Positions 12,187-25,530 of a stretch of DNA of 64,000 bases are shown here, piece after piece. The notes beneath the pieces are model-generated. The model had not been told where the DNA came from, ran no database searches, and was given only the letters and a program-made list of their open reading frames with translations. The stretch's first letter is position 1. Each line of letters starts with the position of its first letter. This stretch comes from Eudromia elegans (taxonomy: Eukaryota > Chordata > Aves > Tinamiformes > Tinamidae): assembly GCA_003342815.1 (NCBI GenBank), contig PTEX01000305.1:260794-324793 (forward strand), read 5' to 3'. The position numbers and the translations under genes are program-made.

Positions 12187-15100
12187 GAGGTTCAATTTGT
12201 ATTTTCAGCACTACCTTAACTAAACAAATTACATCAGAAATGTTATTTCTGAAAACATAATTTCTCCCACAGGTTCAGAATATTCATATTAACTTTCATA
12301 TCAGTATGTTTCAAGTCCACTAAAATATTAAGCAACTAAAATAAGAAATGAATACAAAAACTTCCTCTGTAACCGATTTTAACAAAATAGGAGTATCAGG
12401 ACCAACACACATTTAAAGTAAAGTAGCTATTAAGTTTTCTAAACACTTCTTTACCTCATATTCCCTACAGCTTGCATATTAGACAAGTATAAAGAACTTC
12501 ACAGTAACATTAAAGGAAAATTAACATGTCATTTAAATATACTGTCATAACACCACAATATACTATTTTTGTTTCATAAAGCATAAAATCACCAATGTAC
12601 ATACCACATTACAGATAAAGAACAATAATCTACACACAAACAACCAACCCTTCAATCTAAACCCAGAGGAATATTACTCATCCCCTACAGATTAAATATT
12701 TTGCTAGAAACCAAAAGAATCCATACTATACCTACCCAAGCTCCTGTAGACTGAAGATGTATTTCAAAAGCTGCCATAGCAAAAAAGATATTCATTGACA
12801 GGTATGAATGTTAACCAGCAAAGATGATCACTCAAGAAGCATGCTGGTCACAGCACAGCTGGGCAGCAAGACTTCACCAGCCTAGAGCAATTAAGGGTAA
12901 GTGTCAACACCTGACTCCTCTCCCTGCTGTTCAAGAAGAACTTTGATTGGAACAGGAGATCAGATTAGTGACAGATGGTTCTTAGAGCACTACTAAACTT
13001 AGAATAAAGCTATTGATTTGGTTTTGAAATAGTAAGTTGACTGATGGTGATTGCTAAAACTACTATGTTCCTCTAGAGGAACGCAAGGTCTTTTTACAAT
13101 AGTGATATACGGAATTTTCCTAACAGTGGGTCTTCTCTGTGCAAAGCAGTGAGAGACAAAGGGTAAAGGTGATAAAGTGTCTTACTGCTATTCTCTAATT
13201 ACTGTTTTGACTTGCTTTATAAAATCTTTCTGATGCTTCTTCATAATAGATATGCTGCCTGGTCAGTCACTTATTTCAGGGATGTGAAGGATGTTACAGG
13301 TCTAGTATGGACCGCCTTAGAAAGCTAAGTGGAAGGGACTATGTGGAATATTCACATATGTCTGAGGATGGCTGTTTTTAACTAGAGCAACCTCACAAGC
13401 CAGTACAGGACTCCAAGAAATGGGCTCCCTTGTTTACTGAGGCTGCACAAAATCAAGTCTCTACTGAGGTTAAATGCCTCACAGCAGGTCTTAAGGTTGT
13501 GTTTTTGCCGTGCCTCTCACTTTTCAAATTGCAGAAATGGTTGTGCAAGACAGAAACCAAAAATGTTTAATGTTACTTACAGCCTCAAGTGACCTGAAAC
13601 TGAGCAAAATATGTTCTCTTTGTTGAGATAAATTATTATTCAATTGTTGATTTTATATTTTAGCGCCTTTTTTAAGCCTTTGCAATTAGCCCAACAAAGT
13701 CACTATGTACATAATATGATAAAAGTGCTTTTCATGCTATGTGTTAGAATTTCTCTTAAATATATTTCATTCTGTAATGATGGCAACTATATCCTGCAGC
13801 AACCACACAGCATTATGGAACTGAGTTTTGCTTCAAAAGACTTCTAAGCATATGCATATCTTTAAGCAGATGTCTAGGTTTATTTGCTTTACCAAGCTTA
13901 GAATTGCATTCATACTTAAGAACTTTACTGTATTGGAACTCTGCCATTCCTAGACATAGTTGTCCAATGTGTTTTCACACTTGTAACTGTCACTTCTCCA
14001 GGCTGAATAGAAAGAAAGTTCTCTTTATTGCCTTACACCTCTGCCATCAATGTAATTGTATGTAGGCACAGTGATTTCAACTTCTTCTCATATGCCACAG
14101 GATCATTAGCAAACATATTCAGAGAGATACTTACCTCAGTAGAAGAGAATGCAAGCTTTTCTTAAGTGATTAACAGATTTTAAAGAGTGAAGACTAATAG
14201 ATTTTAAAGACATTGCAACTCTGGAGTAGAACTATGTTACAGAATTGTATTTAGTAAGTGTTGCAATGAGCTCAACAGCTCTTATTTGTAGTAAGCACAT
14301 CCTTCAGAAGGTACTCAGATTTAATTTGAAGACTCCATGAGGTAAGGAACCCACATTTCCATTTTCTTGTTAACCACTATCATTGTGATACACTCAAGCA
14401 AAAAAACACAGCTGCATCTGACTAATTTTAAGCCACTTTCATGTACTTCCCCATTTAGAAGCCTTTTATATAAAAATATTACTCTTCCCTTAAAAATGGT
14501 TATAAATTGGAATCAGTTTGCTTTTTGTTATATTTAAAAGCTTTATATCTAACCTTTGCCATGTTTATCTTCTTTTGTGCTTCACTTGGAAGCAACAACA
14601 ACAACAAAACCAGAAAGACAAGCCTCACCATCATCTCTGTCGACATATTTTCAGAGAAAGTTTCTGGAAGCAAAAAGCCTAATGAATTAATCTCATAGGC
14701 TTGTACAGGTTTCAGAAAGGACTGCTGAATAGTCAGATGAAAGAGAATGGAGAAATTCAATTTGCCAATGATCACTGATATTATTTTTCATGTTTTTCCT
14801 GTAAGATGCTTATATCTGCAGGTATATGTGTGTTATGGGCACAAGTAAACTTATAACATCTAAAGAGGGAGGATATCCGGCACTCTTTACAGGCTCAGAG
14901 CTAGGGTAAATTTATTTATTTATTCATATCTATCAGTGCTAGAGAACTATCCAAAATAAATCAAAAAGATGCCTACAAATTAGGTCTGCTGTACCCCACC
15001 TCACTAATATAATTCATGGATGACAAGAGGTGTTATTTTCTCGTTTTATAATGATATAGCTGTAAGTCTCAAAGTATAGTTAAGTCACAAAAAAGTAAGA

Positions 15101-15470
15101 TGGATACATGAAACATCCAGGCTGCTGGAGCCCTCCAATTATAAATGTGGGCAACCTAAGGAAACTGATCATTGAGATTTTTTCTAGGAAAGCACAATTC
15201 TAGGCCTCAAATACTTGTTCTTGTTTAATTATCATTTTGTCTGGTGTTATACGATGAGTAGGAATTTACTTTGTCTGATGACTTAAAAATGTGAATTTGG
15301 AAAGTAAGAGTCAAGTTTTCAGCCACACAGACAAAGAATTGCTCCGATCACACAACTTTTTTTTAAATAAACTAGGAGCTCCAGCTGAGGACTTCAAGTC
15401 AGAATTTAGATTCTGTTCCTATTTCTGCCTTTAAACTTCATTGCTATTACAGAACACAACAAAATCAAAC
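12187..15470. other. AT-rich noncoding DNA, no gene seen
   Basis: No supported coding frame. Simple sequence includes (CAA)5 at 14593-14607 and a TTTA run at about 14911-14925. Around 12820-12905 a modestly GC-richer segment ends in AAGG|GTAAGT, a good donor consensus, but the local ATG frame is only about 40 codons and unrecognised. Confidence 0.65.
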
Positions 15471-15850
15471 CATGTGTTGTGCTGAGAATCCTGGATCATC
15501 TATCCCCTCAGTTCCGTATTTCAGGCAAGCACAAAAGGCTCAGGGGAAGCAAACTCATCGTTGAGCTTTCGCCCTGTAAAGTAACATTTGATACGATTCC
15601 ACAGCTTCATGTGAGAAATTCTCCAGCTAACTCTGGACAGATACACACAGTGCAAATTAGAGATACCACATGGAGTCCTGAAAGGAACAGGCATTGTGGT
15701 TGCCCTAGTTATTACGTCTCTCAGCCGTGTTAAATAGTTTCTCCTTTTGGGTAGCTCAGCAATTTCTGCACTGCTCTCCATCCTGCAAAGTAAACATTGG
15801 TTTTGATTTCAGTGAGACTGAAGACCCCGCACAAGTGAGGGCTTGTTCAA
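15471..15850. other. Mixed-composition patch with overlapping short frames
   Basis: The plus strand is open for 84 codons (15479-15733) and the minus strand for 86 codons (15521-15781). Both open frames coincide with slightly higher GC. Neither peptide has a recognisable domain, signal peptide or membrane segment. A pyrimidine-AG at about 15811 followed by CAA|GTGAGG at about 15836 would bound only a roughly 23-base exon. I regard the patch as noncoding or as a decayed element. Confidence 0.25.
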
Positions 15851-18106
15851 TGCCAGACATGTCTTATTTTACTAAGGTCTTCTGCAAACCAGCTATATAT
15901 TTTCATGTGATGCATCAGCAGACTGTTATTGAATACAGTTGTTTCTCTTACTTCCATTTTCTCATCTGTTATTTTATCTTGGAACTATTTTCTTCTACTT
16001 TCTTTCTAAACACTTTTTGTCTCTGGTAGTGACTTTCTACTCTTCACTAAAAAAAAATATTATAGAGTGGATAGCCTTCCTTATTGCACATCAAGACCTT
16101 CAGCCTTGGTTTCATGCAGACATTCTTGTGATGTTTCACACAGCCTTAAAAACTTAGAGTCCTTGAACATAAGATTTTCTGCAAGAAACAAAAAACTGGG
16201 AACTTATCAATGACTAAAGACACAAAGCAGCTGACCTAAGTCCATTAGTAACATCTAAATATTTTGAAGCATCTTTTTCAGGATAGTGACCTTGTACCCT
16301 TATGTGCCTGTTTTTAATGAAGATCATTATGCTGGTATTTTTCTCTTAACCCTTTACACATCCCAGATTGAAACATTGATACCTTTATACCTCCTGTTTC
16401 CTTATCCGTACAGCATGAGTGCACTAAGATTTCTAGGAAATATAGATATTTCTTCTTTGCTTTTATCTGTTGAAGAGAGTCAGGAGGTTATAATGAAGAA
16501 ATGTTTACTCATATATTTATGAGGACATGTCCACCAGTATTTTAGGTAAAAAACACGCAGTGTTGTGCCTGCTGTATTATCCTGTTATATATTACTTTGT
16601 TGGGAATCTCATGTCACTTCTCATGATGTTATGTGCTGAATGTTACCCAAAAGACAGAGGAAAGGGTGCTTCCAGGAGGATGGTGAATAAACATTAAGTT
16701 CTATTTTTCTAATAGAGTCTGAAAAATCTTGCTGATGACATATCAAGTGTTGAGAAGGAAAACAAACAAACAAAGACAGTGTAACTCTCCAATTATTTTC
16801 CCTTCCTAATTAGTAGAAAATGTTCTCTTTCTCTGTATTCATAAATGCTTCCGGGGCCATACAAGACAAACACATTTTTAATGCTTTAAATGACCAGCAA
16901 GTGCACCTGTTCTTTACATGCTTTCCAGTCTATAATTCAAAGGGCAGTAAAATCATGCATCTTCTGCTACAGGCCAAAAGTAGCCTCCCAATGTGCACAG
17001 ACTCCTCCAGCCCTTTTCAGGACTTCATTATATTTTTTCCCTGTCTTCTGCCTCAGCAGGAAGTACAACTTCTAATGAAGCCATGGAGTGAACATAGTTT
17101 TAATCTAATAATTCTTCGATTTTTATTGCCTCCTGCTGAAAAATAACAGAACTATTGTTATATAAAGATATTTATCAATAACTGCTTCTAGGAAAGCCAT
17201 ATATTCTTTCCTATCTTAATCATCTTTTTGTAATTGCTCTTTTCAAAATGTGACAACTCTCATATTTTATTTTTATGTGAGGGTAATGTTTACCCCATTT
17301 TTCTATGTAAAGCTTTTCCTGCAATAGGATTCTAATGGATTTCTTGGAAATACGACAATGACAGTTTGTAAAAACTACAAGTATTTGGCCTTGAAAAGAA
17401 AAATGGCAGACATGAAAACAGTCTTCAGATATTCAAAAAACAAACGGAATAACTTGTTCTCCATATGAAAATAACAAAGAAGTTAGAGATTTGCATTTAT
17501 CATTAGAAGAGTCCAATGCTGGGATATTGAAATAGATTACTGAAACATTCTGGAGTCTTTAGACATATGATGTATATGACATTGTAGGTATAGATTGTGA
17601 ATTTCTCACAAACACCTGTGAGAAATTACCTAAGTTTAGCTGATCCTGCTTATAGACTGGGCATAAGGCTGGTGAGCTTTCGAGATCTTTTGATTTCATG
17701 CTTACTGTCTTTTATAATTTTTTTTTTTAACTAATTTTGAAAAAGTTGGGTATATACTTAAAGTGTTTTAACTTACTCCAATGTCATTAAAGCACGGTAT
17801 TTTCTAAATACCTTCTGTATCCTCAACGAGTTTCAACTTTTAAAGATCTTTCAAGCATTTCATTTTTCCATTCAGACGTTTCTTTTTATTTTGGTTTTCT
17901 CAGGTAGCATACATAGATCAAAACCCACTCAGAAAAAAAGTCCATTATCTGCCATTCCATATTCTTAGTGATGGGTATTATGTGACATAGGGGTTACAAG
18001 AAGTTCATACCTGCGGAAAGAATAGCTCCACACATTTAAGCAGCCATGAACAGAGTTAGACACTGACAGAGTTCAGCGTCAGATGTAAAGTCATTAGAAT
18101 AACGAT

Positions 18107-18122
18107 ATATCACATGTGATAT
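18107..18122. repeat. 16-bp perfect palindrome
   Basis: ATATCACATGTGATAT reads identically on both strands and is centred on an E-box-type CATG core flanked as CACATGTG. It could be a dimeric transcription-factor site, or chance; nothing around it indicates a promoter. Confidence 0.7.
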
Positions 18123-19596
18123 GAGGTACCTAATATTTTGGAATGGGGAGGGGAGTAAGGGAAGAAAGGCTGAGCAAGGCAGAGGGACAATAGTGGAAGA
18201 TTTCCTTAAAACTTCTATTTAGTGAATATCTGTTATCAAAACCATTATTAAAATAATATACTTGCAGCATTGCATTATTTTTGCCTACTCCAGTTTAGAC
18301 AATTGTACTCTCTGGTCACCCTCCCCGGAGATGAGCTCTGCCTGCAGGTGACAAAGCTTAGCTTGGGATTAACCCAACCAGATGACTGAAAGCATTTTTG
18401 AAGCAATGCCCAAAAGGAGATTGCTTTTCATTCAGCAAAAGTCATTTGCAAAGGGAAGTTAGTAATGTTGCAATGCACCAAGCAAAATGAGTAGCTTTTC
18501 TCACTTTCAATATGTTAGAAAGTATGTGTAATTTTCCCAGTGGAAGAAGGGAGTAAGATGAGCCCTGACTGATCTGCTGCTAGGCTGAGATAGATTGACT
18601 TGCTGACATCTATTTAAAAACAATAACATCAAATAGCGGATAATCAAGAGAATGACTGTAATCATGAAGAAAACTTAGTTTTGAAATAACCAAAATAGAA
18701 TGTGTCTGTCATTTCTGCAGAAGAAATGATAGAAGGGGCCATAATATTCACATTAGTACCCAATTTTCCTCTGAAATGCATTTCTCGCGTGCAATAGAAC
18801 TGTAAAATAAGGGCAAAGGATGGGAAAAGTTCTTATTTCGCTTAAAAAGATAGAGACATAATTCACATAAACGTAATACAAAATACTGTTGTGCAAAACA
18901 CATGAACTCATGAGAAGATTAAAAAGCAAAATAGTGTTATTAGCTCTGGTTCAGTGAAAAATAAATTTGTTAATGTTGATGAGAAAGAAGTTTTCTTAAG
19001 CAAATAACACCACATTTTTATTAAGAGTATTTGTTTATTAAGATATGAGTGAGAAATTTCCAGCGAATCCCACGTGCTTACCTTAATAAAGTTGAGCACT
19101 TTCCTAAAGTATTCACAAGCTTACTAAAACTATGCACACTGTTAACTAATTATATTTTTTCAGAATTATTTCCAATTACAGACTTAGTGGCTAAATAAAT
19201 TTTTATTATTGTAAGAATGTTGCTCAGAAATAAACCAGATTCAGTCATTACGCTTCCTTCCTTTTTTCATATGGAAAAAGTGCCGAGGATTCACAAGATC
19301 TATCTGGGCAAGATCCCATTTTATTCTTTTCTCAGGAGGAAATCTTCATTCTGAAGATGGATGCTGACTAGAACCCTGTGGAGCCTCATGCATCATAGAA
19401 ACAGTTTTATTCATACAATTTTGTATTGTTGAAGAGTACAAAGAGTCAGCCTTTGCCTTCAAAATCTAATTCATGAGTTAAGGTGGAATTTTGCTTTCTT
19501 TTCATGTAAATAATAATACAGTTGTTCTCAAAATTCAATTCAGTTTATCCTAAACTGGTTTTGAATTTATTTTTAAAACGGCTGAATAGATCCACC

Positions 19597-19623
19597 TTTT
19601 TTTTTTTTTTAAAAAAAAAAAAA
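19597..19623. repeat. T14A13 homopolymer palindrome
   Basis: Fourteen T bases abut thirteen A bases directly, a self-complementary run with no loop. It may have arisen from two opposed poly-A insertions, from slippage, or as an assembly artefact. Confidence 0.9.
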
Positions 19624-20098
19624 GTAATGGTATTTTGGCAGTTGATGATATTCTTTTGGCTCTTAATTCGATAACTTAGGGAAAAAAGAATTCATCCAGG
19701 ACATAGCAGCGTGTGGGAATATTATCTTCCTAGACAGTGATTTACCTGCCAAAGGTAAAAGGCCAAAAAACACTTTGGGATATTTTTTTCTCAGGATCTC
19801 CCATTGACATTCTTCCAGTTTGTAAGAATAATGAAACAATTTGTAATATATCCTATATTTATGTATTTAGATGCTAGGTTTTAGATCTGTGAGCTAGAAA
19901 TAAAGAAATTTCCACACCCATTTTGCCTTTAGCATCCCATTCCTTCCTTGCTCTGTTTATTCCCTTCTTCAAATTGTGTTGGCTCTCCCTTTGGAGAGCC
20001 ATGGTGTAAACTGGATCACAGAAACAATTTTGATTAACAATAAAAAGTCCATTATAAAGGAGTTTAACCGAAGAAATACTAATTTACTCTACATATAT

Positions 20099-20479
20099 TT
20101 AAAGTGATTCTACACTAACTTTGAGGAAAAAGAAATGAGACAAAGACTCCTTTGCATGGGAGTCAAAGCAGGTATGGACATTTTCCTGCAATGAGCAGAC
20201 AGCTCTTTTGCAAGGGTCACCTGTGTAACCCGAGTTGTAGTGACACTGTTTCCGTCTTGAAGGTTCCGATAGGGCACATGAGAGGAGCCATTCAGGATTT
20301 TTTTCAGGGATATGGATATACTGACAAGTGTATGTTTGTGTAAACCATGGATTATGTTTTCTATCCGAATACGCAGAAACCAGGTGAAAGTGTGATTTAA
20401 CATCTGCTGCTGGATGATTTATAAAACTATAAAAACCAACAGCAGAGAACACAACAACATCAAGCTGACTGACATTCAT
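20099..20479 (-). other. Unrecognised 126-codon open frame
   Basis: A minus-strand ATG frame of 126 codons overlaps a second minus-strand frame of 97 codons (20110-20403). The cysteine-bearing stretch CHYNSGYTGDPCKRAVC loosely recalls an EGF-like loop, but spacing and cysteine number do not complete a domain. The length is near the chance maximum for this base composition. There is no promoter, splice pattern or neighbour support. Most likely not a gene. Confidence 0.12.
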
Positions 20480-23400
20480 TCCTCTTCAGTTTGTTCCCAG
20501 CTAGTGTTACAGGACCAGAAATTCCTCAGAATGGGCAGTGCTGTGATCAGAGGAGGAGAACACAAATGTGTGACTTTGCTTCTTCCGTTCACAGTTCTAA
20601 ACATTTTTAGCTCTTCTGCGGTACAGTGATGTTTCTTCCTAGCAGCTTGACTAACTGCAGGGTTTGGATCTGCTTTCCTTAGGGACTTACATGGCTCAGA
20701 AGGTCATGAGTGCTTTGTGCTTGGCTAAATCTTAAATTGCTAATGTCAATGAGGATGAAGGGAATAACTGCAGCTGGTATGCCTTGCTTGTATATGTTTG
20801 CAGACAGGATCCCTCTATACATTCCATAAATGCTTTTAAAATCGGTTCCCATTAAACAAACCAGCATGTGCTTAGGGATTTCAGTAGTCGGCTAAAAGTA
20901 ATTTTCTTCCAATCAAGTCAGTTTTAAAAGGGTATGTGTTTCCTCTATTATAAACATGCTGTTATGCTTTGGAAGACAAAGCCCTAGTTTTCCTCTCCCC
21001 ACTGCTCCCTCCCCTCCTTGAGTCTACCCCCTGCTCTGGAATGCAAGACTTTTTATTCACGTCGTCTTTCATTCCAGCGTTTTCAGAGTCAGGCCACAGT
21101 GCTGGGAACAGTGAAATCAGGAAGCGTATCATAACTTTCACTTAACAACCAGAACTCAAAGGAGACGAGGACACTGACTGCAGAATTGCATTATTTGGAA
21201 CCAGTGAGTGTTAGAAAATAAAAGCCCTTCTTGCCTCTTGCTATATTAAGCTTGCATTGTAAAATAAAACAAAATGTATGAGAAATCAGTGGCATAATCA
21301 GTGGAATAAAAATACTGGTTAATTTATACTACTTGAACAGATTACTTTTATTTTTATTTATTTTAGTAAATGTTGTCTTTAGTAAATAGGTACATGGGAA
21401 TCAGCAGAACTGTCATTCCTTAGAAGAAATGTACCTAAGTGAAAAACTGAAAATACAGTTTTATATGTATTTGCTACCTCTGTCTATGAAGGTTATATTG
21501 TTCTTTGACCCAATATGAAGTATTTCTGTACTGTGATTGAGATTTATTTTAACAGGGATGAAAAACAGAAAAAGCAGAAATCTGAATTCCAGGCATTAAC
21601 CTGAAGAACATTTTTCCATATCCTGCTCATTCTCTGAAACTTCCTACAAGCTGGTTATAATAATTTGTGTCAGATTAGGTGGAATGTGTTACGCTCAGCC
21701 TTTTTGGTATTTTTTTTCCTCTCTATTATTAAATGTTAATTAAATACCAAAAGTGTATTTATCTTGTGAAACTTGAGTGCTTGTCAAGTTTCTTGGCTGT
21801 TGCTGCAAAGGCAGTGGACCATATATCAGAATTCTCCTAGCAAGATCACAGTGTGCGGTTTTGTATTTTATATCATATTTTGATCTTTACTTCCTTTTGT
21901 GCAGAAGCAGGATACAAGCTATCTGTCTACAGAATGCAATCTAGAAAGGCATCTTTTGCCTCTTCTTTCCTAGGAGGAAGGTAAGAGGAAGATGGACTTA
22001 ACCTTCAGCAGTTTTCCTGGTGTGTTAAGTTGCAAGTACAACTGCTATTTTTTGAGCCAAATGGCAAAGTCATTCCCCAGTTTATAACAACCTCTTTTCT
22101 GTTGTTGTTTTTGTGGTTTTGGGGGTTTTTTTGGCTTTAAGAGAGACTTGTATTTTGCATGAGACATGCTACCTAATTTAGCATATGCCATAGCATAGCC
22201 AAGGAAAAAGGTGTAAACACTGCCACTGAGACTAAGGAGTACAGACAGGAGTGTTGAACATAGGATATGAAGTAACACTGTTTGTTTATGTTCCAGACAA
22301 TAGTGACTTAAATGATCTTCCTTCCACTTTTAGTAGCTCTAATGATACATCTTGCTAAGATTAGTGTGGTACACTTTAGCAGCTGGAGTCCAGTGTGTGA
22401 TCTGACAGTTCAAGGACGAACTATAGAATATAATGCATGAGGGACTCAGCTTTATTGCCCATTAACTGGCTGTTAAGCAGCATCAGAAGAATGAAGATTT
22501 TTCATGTATGTACAATTAAAGGTTAAATTTCAGCTTAAAAAGAGCATTTATTTACAACTCAAATGTATCCAATTCTGTTTGGATACATTCTTCGGGTACA
22601 TTTTTATACCTATTCCAGATTTATAATGCTGTATAACACTTATTTTACAGAAAAAAAAAATTACTTATTTGAGGCAAATAATATTGGTTACAATAGATAT
22701 TTTTTATTGGGTTTAGAACAAAAAAATACAAAGAATCAGTTGCAAAATAACAGTAACAAACCTGTAGTGACAAGTACTACTAAAATTCATACTCATACAG
22801 GCATATTTATGAAAAATATCCTTTTTTGTTCCATATCCTCCACAGAGAAATTCTTGCTGAATTGCTGACATCGATGTAGTTAGGAAACACCACCACTTAC
22901 CCGGTCTTTCTGCCACTCAGTAAGGAATTCCTTACACCCTGTTCTAATCATTTTACTGCTATTAATTCTAAGCGCCACTTGGTCTTCTTGGGGGTAAAGC
23001 AGGTCTTCTTGGGGGTAAACCCTCCTATCCCCGAGCTGTATGAGTACTTGGAAGAACTATTGTGCTTTTTCCTTTCTGCAAAATGGTCACAGATTGGTAC
23101 CTAAATCTTCTTTGAAGAACATCATGATATAAGTGACTAACATAAATATTCTTATTTCACAAAAAGGTGAAATAAATAAAGAATTGGAAAGCTTTCTTTT
23201 TGCTTTCTTTCTTTTTTTTTTTTCTTTTTTAGATCTTTTGAATTGTTTATACCATCATATTGAATAAATTGAATTGAAACTCTTGAAATCTGGACTCAGA
23301 TTAGATTTTTACAGATGATTGCTTATTTTTTTAATCAATGGAACTCTTTGCCCAAATAAGTACTGCTCCACTGAAGAAAGGTCTACAAAATTACGTAGTT

Positions 23401-25128
23401 TAGAAACTGAATGAAAACATATCCAAACACTGATGCATGTGATATCAAGATATGAGCTTTTCACAAAGTGCCTGTTTTTATTCCTATTATTAGCCTGGGC
23501 CAGAAAATATGTGGTTTTGTTAGCAGTTACATAAACTTCTCACAAGTGGTCAGTTGGAAGCTGTATCATTCTACTAATGTGTGAAAATGCCTAGAAATAA
23601 TAACAAAGTCTGATGCATTTTATGATGAGTTATGATTATATCATACTCTTAAGAACTGACACACACCTAAAAGAAACCATTACTTCAGTTCAGTGGTTTG
23701 CTTTACATAGCATTTCATTCAAATCTTAAGTATTGGTTCACACTGGACTGACTGTTTTGGATTACATCTCTCAGATGTGTTTGATCTAGGCATCCTTAAA
23801 TGATTGGAATGAAAGGAATTGTGATGGACAGGGAGTATTTGTTGTTAGTTTTAGTTCTGATAACTAAAATTGGATCCAACTGGCAGAATGTTTTTCTGGT
23901 ATTGTGTATGCAGTCTGACCTATCCATTACATGGCTGTAGGAAGGAGGCTGTAATGATCTGCTTGACAATGCAAAAGGCAGATATGGTCTCAGTTTTGAA
24001 TGACTTATTCTACATAGCTCAAAACCCACAATGGATCAGTAAAGTGATTCTACCTTACAAAGGTTTTACTGAAGAAAATAATTTTCAAAAACCCCCAGCC
24101 TAAAGCAATAAAATAATTTAAGAAAAAAAACTATATGGAGGATAACCCTATTTCTTTTAAGGGTTTGTATTTGTAGGATTCAAAGAATAAAGATAAAATT
24201 TGAAAATAAACACAAAAATATAAGGATGGAGAAGGCATTCCAAATACAGGAATAGCCTCTGTGGGGCCCTAAATGAAAAGTGTAATGTGTGAAAAAAGGA
24301 TAGAAGAAAGAAAATGTTTGATGCTATGAGTGTAACACAGAAGTAGGACAGTAAATAAGAAAATAATTACACATGGTTCAAATATTAGTATGTCCTTAGA
24401 GATGGTCTAAGGACTAAGTGCTCTGAGAAAAAAAGCCAAAATGTAATTAAAACCTTAATGTTAAATATGGATGTTTATCCAAGCTACCAATACCTGAATG
24501 AATTGAAGAGGAAAAAGACGGGGAAGAGGAACATTCAGAATCAACATAACTATGACACAGAACTTGGATTTAACACATATACTTACAATATTATTTTAGG
24601 ATTCTCCTGATAGAAATACTTATTAAAGACATATTTAACTTGCTCTTTGAAAGTCTATGTTGTTGTCCAGTGTTTGCCACCAGATCATCTCTCGTGCATC
24701 CCCTGAAACTCTGGCTAGCAACTTTCAAAGATATTGATTCTAGTAGTCACACTATGGATTTTAAGGCACTGTATTCATATTTGATCTGATTGTTCTCCTG
24801 TTTAAAAGGTCTTGCATATCTTGGCTTGTCAGCCTTTGTTCTGATATTTTTCCTAGAGAGGTTTCAATGAGCTACTACTAACACTCTAAACTGAACAAAT
24901 ACACTTATGAAAAAAGTAACTTCCATGTGACTTCCTGTTGGTTATCATGAATACAGCTGCATCTTTAAATGTACAGTCAGCTGTGCCCAGCTGTTTTCTG
25001 AGAAAAAGTTATTAGCAAATCGTGTAACTTTTAAAAGTTCCTACTTGATTTATTTTTTAAAAAGTTTTATCCATGAACAACAAAAATTTCTTTCATACTG
25101 CATTCCTTGTTTGTAATAGGTACAAACA
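20480..25128. other. AT-rich noncoding DNA, no gene seen
   Basis: The stretch contains a pyrimidine-rich/GC-richer segment at about 20990-21130, a possible 7-nt microexon context at 21974-21980, a 21-bp tandem duplication at 22981-23019 and a 28-base pyrimidine run at 23203-23230. No frame has a recognisable product. Confidence 0.65.
22981..23019. repeat. 21-bp tandem duplication
   Basis: GGTCTTCTTGGGGGTAAA at 22981-22998 recurs exactly at 23002-23019, with GCA between, giving a 21-bp period. Perfect identity indicates a recent local duplication. Each unit has a G5 run. Confidence 0.9.
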
Positions 25129-25530
25129 GTGCCTATACATACAGTGCCTACAAACAGTATAGGCAGTGTGAAAGGAATTTTTTTTTTTAATGTAGAAAGA
25201 AATGTATTCAAAAGAGTGCTATGCTACTTAAAAACTGCATTACTATTACATCATTTTCTAACACAATATGCATGTTACACTATAAAACTATATAAAAACT
25301 CATTTGCCATCTTCTTTGATCCCTGCAGAGAAACAAACTTCGTTTTTTTGCTTTCTCCTCTGCATTCACACAAACTTACCAGGCATCTCCCTGAAAGTAT
25401 TTTTGGCAAGATAAAAGAGTTTTACAGCTCTGGAGAAAAAAACCTTACCATTGCTCTTAACTATCCCCTTGATACTTTCATAAAAATGTTAGACCAAACA
25501 GAATCTCTCCAGGAAATTCCTAAACTCTAA
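25129..25530 (+). other. Unrecognised 133-codon open frame
   Basis: This is the longest ATG frame outside the LTR. Its second half follows a good acceptor-like sequence, TTTGATCCCTGCAG ending at 25329, and reads as moderately protein-like (LPESIFGKIKEFYSSGEK) to a stop at 25528-25530. The first half is rich in aromatic and lysine codons, as expected from AT-rich noncoding DNA. The length is about what chance allows. No family was recognised; a terminal exon starting at 25330 cannot be excluded. Confidence 0.15.

Larger units (their letters stand above)
15851..20098. other. AT-rich noncoding DNA, no gene seen
   Basis: The longest frame is about 108 codons (16820-17146 plus), with a composition unlike a folded protein. 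Present are an AAAC run (about 16759-16775), a 16-bp palindrome at 18107-18122 and the T14A13 palindrome at 19597. No interspersed repeat was recognised. Confidence 0.7.

Noticed and set aside
20099-20479. EGF-like domain in the 126-codon minus-strand frame
   Set aside because: Cysteine count and spacing do not complete an EGF module, and the length is near the chance maximum.
24370-24390. GGTTCAAAT as a tRNA T-loop
   Set aside because: No A-box, acceptor stem or cloverleaf can be built around it.
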